From Hermatobates lingyangjiaoensis (lineage: Eukaryota; Arthropoda; Insecta; Hemiptera; Hermatobatidae), in contig JAPFBL010000104.1 of assembly GCA_026182355.1 (NCBI GenBank), forward strand, positions 2,225,501 through 2,289,500: 64,000 nucleotides of DNA, in the 5' to 3' direction. The position numbers and the translations under genes were made by a program. The notes beneath the pieces were generated by a model that made no database searches, had not been told where the DNA came from, and worked only from the letters and a program-made list of their open reading frames with translations. Shown here one piece after another: positions 55,951 to 64,000 of the stretch. The stretch's first letter is position 1. Every line of letters begins with the position of its first letter.

Positions 55951-57680
55951 ATTTTCGTTTATATGTATGCTAGTGTCGGTAAGGTAAATGCTTTCTGTTC
56001 TGCATTTTTGAGAAGCAATATCACTTTTTGTGATACTGTCAAATCCTTTTTATAGGATATACGCAAAAACCCTACGGCAATGTCATTCAGAAAATGCCAC
56101 ACACGATTTTAAGTTTGATCAGGACACTCAATAAAGTCCATTTTTCTGGCTTTGATCTAATGTAATAACATAATTTAAATCTTGAAAAGATATTTTGCAT
56201 TCCACTAGTCACTTTGATTCAGTTTCTGTGAAGAAAAGATTAAACAAGATGCTAGTACTAAAATAAATTTAACAGCAAGCCTTCAGAAGGGAAATGTATA
56301 TATATCCTTCTTTTTAGAATGGTTGTTAGTGGGTGCAAATAAATGGAAGAGATACGACGGGAGGAGAGAGTGGATTAGGACCTAACTTTACTCACTCTCA
56401 CAAGAAATCTAGATATTCTTTTTATGCATATAGCCACTTTCAACAAGATATTTCTTCCTTTTTCCTTCGTCTGTATCTTAGTCATCACCTTACAAAAGAT
56501 GAACTTAACCTTTTAATAACAACTTGAACATTTGAAAACATTGGTGGTATATTAAGCAAGTGACTCAAGTTAATGCCTGGTAGTTGTGATTTTAAGTATG
56601 GAAACCAGGATTGATTTCAAGGAAGAGACCATACATCCTTTTTGTATTGTGTTCTTAACATACCGTCTTTTCTGGTCTAACAGTTATGTTTGCAATAAAA
56701 TTCCTTTATTTTGTAAAATTAGTTTAAAACTTAAACTAATTAAACTAATTAGTTGTCGTTAATTAGTACACTAATAGTAGTCACTACAATATTTACGCAT
56801 GAATCTGCCTTAAAAATGTAAAAATCTGCCATTTTTGTTTGGTTTTTTTCCTTTACTGTTATTGTGGTTTTAAAATAACGTCGTTTTAAGGAAGTTTTAA
56901 ACGGTTTAAAGAATTTTTTAAGTTATTGTGAATATAAATAATGATCATAATAAAAAATGACCAGTGTTTTTTTTAAAAAATAATTGGTTAAAATTATTAT
57001 ATAGGTTGTAACAAAAAAAGTTTTTAAAAAGTTGAGTATTTTTTTTGTAATGATACAAGAGTTAATAACAAAAATTTATTTTCTCATTTCATTAGTAAAG
57101 CAGTAATTTCCAAGCAAACCCACGTTCAATGCGTGTAAAACATATAAATGTGTATCTCATGTACTTATGTATTTTATTTTGATGTACTATAATAGTATTC
57201 TAGAACTACTTGTCTGTCGGCAGGCCATGCCTTCAATTATTCTATAGATACTCATAACAGATTAAAAATGTGCTTATGAGCAAGATTGAAGTCCTAAATA
57301 AAACTGGCTCCCATAATATCCAAATTGATTCATTCGCTGTTTAGAAATACTCTTTAAAAACAAAGAAATGTGGATATCCAACAATAGTTACGATGGATAT
57401 TCTTTGATTACTACATCGTTTATAACAAACGAAGACAAAACCAACCTCCCTATCCATCTTTGTAATTATTCTTCATCAGAAACACCACCCCCAAATCACC
57501 AATCTCTAGAAAACCATACTACTTTAAGAACCAACTTGCACTATAAAAGAATAAAAGCAGCACAGGCTATTCTATAAACCTTCACGTATAACACGTTTAT
57601 GGATACTGCTATTTGACATGAAGGACTAATTCAATGTTTTATACAACCTGTTCACCTTCCCACTTATGATAAAAATTATT
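55950..57680. other. AT-rich stretch, no gene recognised
   Basis: Small frames such as 56333-56527 and 57368-57577 have no recognisable domain. Confidence 0.5.
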
Positions 57681-57683
57681 AAG

Positions 57684-57960
57684 TATTGTAGGGTAAAAAT
57701 CTAATGAAATGGTCTCCACATATAAAAATTTAATGATATAAACGACGCGTTTCGAACACGTAGTGTTCTTCCTCAGGCATTAACTAAAAAATACAATGAC
57801 ACCAGAGAGTTATCTATAGTACAAAGTAAATAAGTATAAAAATTAATATAAAATAAAATAAGGCAGAAAGTACGAACCTAAGGATGAGTGCCTCTGAATA
57901 AGACTGACTGGTAATGGAATGGACATAGGGTACATCTGTTTCTTATTCGAAGGCAGGTAC
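57684..57960 (-). mobile_element. PLE-like 3' end, family C, copy 3
   Basis: The same body as 35395-35650 with a few differences. It begins at TTGTAGGGTAAAAATC. Confidence 0.6.
57743..57778 (-). ncRNA. hammerhead-like motif, family C, copy 3
   Basis: Core CTGAGGA (the variable position N7 is G), A, GAACAC-loop-GTGTTC, GAA, ACGCGT, C. The change falls at the one core position that tolerates any base. Confidence 0.5.
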
Positions 57961-58790
57961 ATTTCACTGTAATTTTTTTTCCATTAGAATTATGAAGTAG
58001 TTTCGTAGCTCTAATGTAGACCTTACAATTACGAGATTCACTCAATTGCAATATTTGTTGGTCATTGGTCAGCAGTAGCATAGCTCTGTGTAGGGCTAAA
58101 AATTACAAAGTGCACTAAAGTGAGCAAAAATGTAAGTTGGCCGTTGTTTAGTAGTATTCTTGTGATATTGAGAATGGAGATTTGTAAACATAAGCACCAA
58201 AGTGGTAATCAATAGGTATGGCACACATTTTGTCTGTCTGTACAATTGCTCTGAATTTAGAATGAAGATTCGCACAGGACAATTATGGTGCACCGTTTTC
58301 ACAACATTTTAGCCCATCTTACTCCCTTCAGCATTCTATTATGAAATATAAACAAGACATCTTCATTAAGTTTTCTCCTCAGAAATCTTGGCTAATTATT
58401 AAAAAAATTCTCATTAATGAAAAAATAGGAAAAAAAGTTGTTTATTTTTTTGTTACAACCGGCAATAATTAAACTGTAAGTTACTTATATATAAAAAAGT
58501 ATTATTAATTCTATGGACCACTTTCAGTAATTTCTGTTAATGAGAGTTGTATTTTTTTGTAAAACCAAATTTATTTATTTCAGTCACTAAAGTTGATTGA
58601 AATGTATGTATGAGTATGTAGAAATTAAATACTTAAGAATTTAACTGTATTTATAAAACTTAAGTTTCTAACTCATCAATTTCAAATTGATTGTATTCTA
58701 AAATAAAAATGTATGAACACAAATATTACGAAGAATACTCTCATCGTTTGTACTGATCTTCCTAGATGTTGATTTTTTTTCCATACCTTT
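57960..58790. other. AT-rich stretch, nothing recognised
   Basis: No coding or repeat signature was seen. Confidence 0.55.
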
Positions 58791-58794
58791 TGCT

Positions 58795-58900
58795 TTACGA
58801 AAACATATCAGGCTCGTTCAGTTTTTTATGTTTAAATCAAACTCTCAAATACTCACGTTTTGGTTTTTATTTAAAATCGTTTCATAGGCTGATATAAGAT
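58795..58900 (-). repeat. Decayed family H piece
   Basis: It contains GCTCGTTCAGTTTTTTATG, CAAACTCTCAAATACTCACG, TTTTGGTTTTTATTTAAAA and TTTCATAGGC, which follow one family H arm with many changes. Confidence 0.5.
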
Positions 58901-59810
58901 TGTGTGGCATAAAAAAAACTAGGAACTTTTACATTACTTAAGGACTAACAATGTTAACAGTACTAACAACTTGTGGTTTTTCATGGGCTAAGAAAAATTT
59001 TCAAGTTCTGCTACAAATATAAATAGAAGTTACTAGTAATATCTTTAGAACTAAAGTAATGTAAACTTCATATATTTTGTTGTAAATTAATTGATTACTG
59101 TTAAAGTTATAATAAGTTTTGTTCGTTTTTTTTACGATTATTGTAATTATTTGTTATTAACTTCAGAATTGTTATAAATTTCATCATTCAATTCTTCTCA
59201 ATGGCGAATGGAGGTTTGAAGACAGAGGCACTAGAAGGAATATAATCAACAGGTGTGACACAACCTTTATATTAAGTTTTAATTAGTTCATTTTTAATTG
59301 TTCACTCCTTTATTATTTTTTATTTATTTCCTTCCCACTCACTATGGGTTTTACAATGTGACTAATGGTCCTGCTGTTTAAATTTTAAAAGGAATAAAAG
59401 GTTGTTTAATTAGTTTTGCTTTTCTTATATATATATTGAGTAAAACATTCAATTTATGTTTTTAAATTTCACAGCTTAATTTTGTTAATGCTGCAGCTGT
59501 TAAAACTATTGGTTAGTGAACAAAATAAAATAGAGTGGATTCACTCCCAGAGAAGCATGTTGCAACTGGACTTAAAGGCTACGCTGGGTAGCTGAGGACA
59601 GCATTCCTCAGGGGAAATTAGGGCCCAGTTTTGTGCTAAGCTCTCGTCTTAAGGACAACTTGGCACCAAGCCCATTTATAATCCTCTTTCACTTTCATTT
59701 ACAGCAACCTCATCTTGCCAACTCATGAATCTCCAGTAAAACTATGGTAATATTCAACTTGCTCTTTTGAACAACCTGTGCTCGTTACACAAATAAGCAT
59801 ATATGTAAGG
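58900..59810. other. No gene recognised; GC-richer patch at 59540-59690
   Basis: The patch is unidentified. Confidence 0.5.
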
Positions 59811-59874
59811 ATTTCACAATAAACACGTGAAATAACAATCTATGATCAAACCACAATAAAAAACGGGAAAAAAA

Positions 59875-59917
59875 GACTAAGATCTTTCAACCGTAACAAG
59901 CGGTCTTCGTCAGACTC
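59875..59917 (-). ncRNA. hammerhead-like motif, family D, left arm
   Basis: CTGACGA, A, GACCG with CGGTT, GAA, AGATCT, T, AGTC. The upstream stem I strand is GAGT, giving one mismatch. Confidence 0.5.
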
Positions 59918-60415
59918 AAAAACCCCACTGAAACCCATGATGCAGAAACATCATTGTGTGGAGTTGAGAGAGTGAGAAGGAAGAGGGGTATTTTAAAAAG
60001 GTGTAAAGTGTAGGAAAGAAGAATAGTCTAGGCAGGGAAATTTGTGGAATCAAAGAAATACAATCAGGAAAAGGAAAAAACTATCCGCTAGCCACCGGCG
60101 TTGTTAAGAAATATTACCGAATCCTCTCTGATTAAATTGAATTGATCAAATGTTCTAAATATTAGTCATGGTTTGTTCAAGTTTGACTCAGTCTAACGAG
60201 AGCAATAGCCTCTTCTAAGAGGGTTGACAGCTAGTGGATAGTTTTTTTTTTACTTTTTCTGACTGTACTCCTTTGTTTCCGCAAACATCCCTGCCTGTAC
60301 TATTGTCCTTTCCTGTACTTTACGAGTACATCCTTTTAAACTATCACTCTTTTCTCCCACTCCTCTCAAACACTCACCATTATATTTCTGCATCATGTGT
60401 TTCAGTTGAGTTTTT

Positions 60416-60458
60416 GACTCTGACGAAGACAAGAGTTGAAAGAGCTTAGCATTTCAAA
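60416..60458 (+). ncRNA. hammerhead-like motif, family D, right arm
   Basis: GACT, CTGACGA, A, shortened stem II (GAC with GTT), GAA, AGAGCT, T, AGC. Stem II is reduced to about 3 bp. Confidence 0.4.
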
Positions 60459-60459
60459 A

Positions 60460-60949
60460 TATACAACACATAAAAAAGTGAACAATACTAATTATTCTGG
60501 ATGTGAGAACGGTTATCATACATGGGGTTCCGAATCAAATCCACTACAGCTGTCTCAGATGTAATCTCATTTCTTACCCATTAATAGTATGGCATACCTT
60601 TTAAAAATCACTAAAACCAGACTGCAAAGGTTTTTGAAAATGAAAAATATAAATCGCATACATCCACTCTGTTTTCACAGGGAATTATCGCTGTTGACAA
60701 ACCAGCCGATGGTCCCAACAGCGAAAACTCACATCCCACTCTGCCAGTGTCAAATTTGTCTTGTCAAGATAGGAAAAATCATTCGTAAGCATTATAAAAG
60801 TACATAACACTTAGGACTTCATAATGTATAATTTAAAAGAAAATCTTATTAATATCTAAGGAAATATTAGAATATAAACTTACCATACGTTCTAAATCTT
60901 ACCCTATTCTGCAATTTTTAGAATTCATTCATAATTAAGACCGAATAGA

Positions 60950-60950
<1 letters not shown>
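60460..60950. other. No gene recognised
   Basis: AT-rich. The 72-residue frame at 60589-60807 has no domain. Confidence 0.5.

Positions 60951-60951
<1 letters not shown>

Positions 60952-60991
<40 letters not shown>
60952..60991. repeat. (TA)n microsatellite
   Basis: TA array to the left of the large family A palindrome. Confidence 0.95.
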
Positions 60992-61081
60992 TTTTTTTCG
61001 TTGGAAATACGATCCAAAACGGACAAATATAGTTCAATATAAACAAAGAAACATAGAGAAATCAGAAGAACACACTTACAG

Positions 61082-61115
61082 TCTCTAATTTTCGGTTTGA
61101 ACCGTCTTCAGGAGA
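61082..61115 (-). ncRNA. hammerhead-like motif, family A, left arm
   Basis: TCTC, CTGAAGA, C, GGTT-CA-AACC, GAA, AATT, A, GAGA. All parts intact. Confidence 0.65.
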
Positions 61116-61450
61116 GATAAGAGAGGGAAACCAAGCGCACTGGATCAGAGACGGTTGGAGACCAACAGTGTTGCCGCATGCGCGCCCGTTCACAGAAAAT
61201 AAGGTAGACAGGAATCAATTTATAATTAATTTATAATTTATAAAATAAAATAAAATAATGGAATATGAAAACAATAATATATAAAAAAGAAAAAATTGAA
61301 AAAATAAGGGAAATTGATACAGAGAAATTGATACATAAACAAAAGTGCTGACTAAGCTATGATAAAATAAAATAAAACTAAGAATACAAATAATAATAAC
61401 AAATGAAATAATTTAATAAAAAATGTGAAAAGGCAAGGAACTTTTAGACA

Positions 61451-61855
61451 TTATCGCTTTAGATTGAGGCCAGGTGCACTGCGCGCACTTAATAGCCAAA
61501 TATGGGCTTCTTCGGAGGCTCGTAGTGTGAGATCTTTGCTGTCAGGGGGTATTTGTCGCAGAATCTGTAACCTGTAGCACTCATTAAAAGGGAGACCGTG
61601 GCTATTGGCATGTATGGCAATGGGAAGATGGGAGCGGCTATTGACTGAAGCTCTGTGATTGTTCATACGGAGACTAAGCTTGGTGGATGCTTGGCCTACG
61701 TAGAACGAATCACACTTGGTACACTCCAAACGGTACACACAGTTTTTGGAGGTACACGAGCAGTCAGTTGCAACAGGATAGAGGGTGTTATGGGGGGGAG
61801 CCACGTGTCCCATTATAAATCCCCAACCACACTTCACAGCTCCCCCCCATAACAC
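61451..61855 (-). pseudogene. PLE GIY-YIG endonuclease, family A, left arm
   Basis: A 134-residue open frame whose first 25 or so residues come from the spacer and the opposite arm. The rest is a largely complete GIY-YIG nuclease: V40-Y41 (GIY half), Cys residues C32, C34 and C39 just upstream plus C45 and C48 between the two halves (possible zinc site), Y52-V53-G54 (YIG half), R63, H82, glutamate in ASEEAHIW (E115/E116) and N131. EN-positive PLEs carry this domain at the C-terminus after the reverse transcriptase. The reverse transcriptase is absent here. It is expected to be a fragment unless a separate promoter exists. Confidence 0.85.
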
Positions 61856-62189
61856 CCTCTATCCTGTTGCAACTGACTGCTCGTGTACCTCCAAAAACTG
61901 TGTGTACCGTTTGGAGTGTACCAAGTGTGATTCGTTCTACGTAGGCCAAGCATCCACCAAGCTTAGTCTCCGTATGAACAATCACAGAGCTTCAGTCAAT
62001 AGCCGCTCCCATCTTCCCATTGCCATACATGCCAATAGCCACGGTCTCCCTTTTAATGAGTGCTACAGGTTACAGATTCTGCGACAAATACCCCCTGACA
62101 GCAAAGATCTCACACTACGAGCCTCCGAAGAAGCCCATATTTGGCTATTAAGTGCGCGCAGTGCACCTGGCCTCAATCTAAAGCGATAA
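61785..62189 (+). pseudogene. PLE GIY-YIG endonuclease, family A, right arm
   Basis: A mirror of the left-arm ORF with an identical nuclease portion from PHNTLYPVATDCSC to the final NLKR. Only the first residues differ because they read through the spacer (MLWGGATCPIINPQPH). The same motifs are present. Both arms stay open although neither can be a full PLE protein, which fits a recent origin rather than selection. Confidence 0.85.
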
Positions 62190-62524
62190 TGTCTAAAAGT
62201 TCCTTGCCTTTTCACATTTTTTATTAAATTATTTCATTTGTTATTATTATTTGTATTCTTAGTTTTATTTTATTTTATCATAGCTTAGTCAGCACTTTTG
62301 TTTATGTATCAATTTCTCTGTATCAATTTCCCTTATTTTTTCAATTTTTTCTTTTTTATATATTATTGTTTTCATATTCCATTATTTTATTTTATTTTAT
62401 AAATTATAAATTAATTATAAATTGATTCCTGTCTACCTTATTTTCTGTGAACGGGCGCGCATGCGGCAACACTGTTGGTCTCCAACCGTCTCTGATCCAG
62501 TGCGCTTGGTTTCCCTCTCTTATC

Positions 62525-62558
62525 TCTCCTGAAGACGGTTCAAACCGAAAATTAGAGA
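62525..62558 (+). ncRNA. hammerhead-like motif, family A, right arm
   Basis: Mirror of the left-arm motif with intact core, stems and GAGA strand; the predicted cleavage base is A at 62554. Confidence 0.65.
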
Positions 62559-62608
62559 CTGTAAGTGTGTTCTTCTGATTTCTCTATGTTTCTTTGTTTA
62601 TATTGAAC

Positions 62609-62630
62609 TATATATATATATATATATATC
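62609..62630. repeat. (TA)n microsatellite
   Basis: TA array directly at the outer end of the right arm. Confidence 0.95.
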
Positions 62631-62679
62631 TTGTATTTTTTACTTATACAACATATACACTTAATGAACCTTTCGAAAC

Positions 62680-62880
62680 TAAAATAAATAAGATCACAAG
62701 TTAAGTGATCTTAATTCTATCAGACTGGCAGATAGAATCCGAGCAAGAAACCTCAATAAGTTTGTACCTCATCTACCTGCTCTCTTGCTTCTTTTACTCT
62801 CCCGGTTTCACTTAACAACAACACTTGTTCAAAATATCAGTATGTGTAGAGCTTTGTTCTGTATTGTGTTTTATCTATTC
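62680..62880 (+). repeat. Possible decayed family G relative
   Basis: CTTGCTTCTTTTACTCTC, then ACTTGTTCAAAATATCAGTA and TGTATTGTGTTTTATC follow the family G layout loosely. The short inverted repeat AAGATCAC...GTGATCTT at 62690-62710 is also present. Weak. Confidence 0.3.
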
Positions 62881-64000
62881 TAGTTATATAAATACACGCA
62901 TTATAAAAATGAACACTTTGGGTAATAATTATTTCTTATTAATTTCCTTAATTTCTAAACTTCATTTCTCGTTTAACCAAACCATACCATATCCCTCAAA
63001 TATTTGATATTTTCCAATTTCTTAGCAGTTCTTTATGATCATAAGAACATAAATGACTTTCATATAAGGAATGCAAAGAGCATTCGTTCTGCCTGATGGC
63101 AAGGAAGTCAGAATATAGTAGTTTTTTTTGTGATCTCTTTTTATGTGTCTTTTTCTCTAAATTCATTTTAAATATATTTATTATTAAAATATTTATTACA
63201 AATACGTAAACAGTAGTTTCAATAAACATATTTCAAAGCTTGGAAAATGCGGTCAAATGGGGCTTTACAAACCTAAAATACCCAGAACGAATTGAAACCC
63301 ATACAAAGGTTTATATTTCCAACAGAATTCATTTGCCACAAGAAAATCAGAAGATAAGAAAAAAATACAGAAGAGACCAAAAACTTATTTATTGTATTCA
63401 TGGTAGACCACTTTTTACATTTTACTATGTTATCATTTCATAAAATACTTTGGATTTATTTTTAGAAAATAATAATTTATTGGAAGATTGTCATTCCATA
63501 TCTGTTAAAGTAGGGAATAAAATGTTTACTGCATCAATGACCTGTCGATCACTAGTTTTTTACTTGCTACAAAGTTACAATGCAAGAGAAGCATTTTTTC
63601 TTCTCAGGCAGTTTGTATTTTTCCAAGAGCATGGTGGAAATCTGAACGAGTTTTACAAGAATATGATAGTACTAGTTGCCTAGAACTATCCCTTCTAACT
63701 TCAATAGTTATAATTCTACACGGAGAATAGTCAATCTGCTCCTCACTAGAGGTGTATCCTTGAGTTTAGAACGACAGTTAGAAGGAGGCCATGATCAATT
63801 CATGGATTCAGGCATTTACATGAGTTACCATAGCCGCATGTATTCATACTGGGTGTAACCGAAATTCTATGAAGGTCCAAAACTTTTACCTACTAATCGT
63901 TTATCAGAAGGGTCCTATATTCTGTTGTCCATCCCACATATGTTGGCACTCAGGTGTGACTGAGATCGAGAAGAGATAATTGAAGAAAAACAATGACTGC
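62880..64000. other. No gene recognised
   Basis: Frames at 63240-63443, 63450-63683 and 63676-63858 follow one another on the plus strand and are less repetitive than most in this window, but show no recognisable domain. They could be exon fragments of an unknown gene or old repeat coding. Confidence 0.4.

Larger units (their letters stand above)
59815..60460. mobile_element. Family D palindrome, diverged arms
   Basis: The left arm (about 59815-60040, minus) and right arm (about 60285-60460, plus) align in inverted order over the tail, the ribozyme and a pyrimidine-rich 3' untranslated part (CCCTGCCT, CTATT, CTTTCCT, ACTTTAC, TTTCTGCATCATG blocks). The arms are visibly more diverged than those of families A and B, so this palindrome is older. 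No coding part. Confidence 0.65.
61026..62614. mobile_element. Family A PLE palindrome, 776-bp arms
   Basis: The left arm (61026-61801) and right arm (61839-62614) are inverted and appear identical or nearly so throughout; the 37-bp spacer is unique. From the spacer outward each arm has a GIY-YIG endonuclease ORF, an A/T-rich 3' untranslated region, a GC-richer block (GCGCGCATGCGGC) and a hammerhead-like motif. The right arm then meets a TA array directly. The element is 5'-truncated at the same point in both arms. Confidence 0.92.

Noticed and set aside
63450..63683. A 77-residue frame as a host exon
   Set aside because: Non-repetitive, but no domain and no supporting splice sites fixed.

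Overview
This window is AT-rich nuclear DNA from an animal, most likely an arthropod. The evidence for arthropod is an R1-clade LINE, a mariner with the usual outer sequence, Penelope-like elements (PLEs) carrying GIY-YIG endonucleases, and a dispersed repeat that starts with GGTTAGG units. A chelicerate is possible but cannot be shown from sequence alone. I recognise no host protein-coding gene, rRNA or tRNA. Nearly everything identifiable is mobile or repetitive DNA.

Layout. 0-7 kb: mostly featureless AT-rich DNA with one PLE 3' end at 3.36-3.8 kb. 7.0-9.0 kb: a cluster of PLE tails and a palindromic mariner, separated by (TA)n arrays. 9.4-10.9 kb: a pyrimidine-rich then a strongly purine-rich stretch. 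13.0-18.6 kb: a full-length R1-like LINE on the minus strand with both ORFs intact. It is inserted into a 58-bp minisatellite, with a visible 11-12 bp target-site duplication. 19.4-20.9 kb: seven head-to-tail copies of a 216-bp satellite whose unit contains a signal-peptide-like open segment. 22.1 kb and 38.7-39.4 kb: 5'-truncated relatives of the LINE. 29.8-30.2 kb and 37.6-38.4 kb: remnants of another LINE, the second with an RNase H motif. 45.5-48.6 kb: different PLE families lie back to back, separated only by (TA)n arrays. 50.6-51.3 kb: a probable hAT remnant. 52.7-62.6 kb: more PLE ends, finishing with a 1.6-kb near-perfect palindrome carrying two facing GIY-YIG endonuclease ORFs.

Main biological signal. 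Two things recur across unrelated families. First, at least eight repeat families carry the pattern CTGANGA, one nucleotide, a hairpin, then GAAA, a very short stem III and a short stem I. This is the core of a hammerhead self-cleaving ribozyme as known from PLE terminal repeats. Second, about fifteen palindromes occur in 64 kb. Most are two copies of one PLE 3' end pointing outward, bounded by (TA)n. One is a mariner with its 5' end at both borders. A possible reading is that PLE endonuclease cuts at TA arrays and both sides prime reverse transcription, giving outward-facing twin copies. Hammerhead ribozymes and GIY-YIG endonucleases in PLEs are established knowledge. The family diversity, the TA-array clustering and the twin-copy geometry in one window are what deserve a second look.
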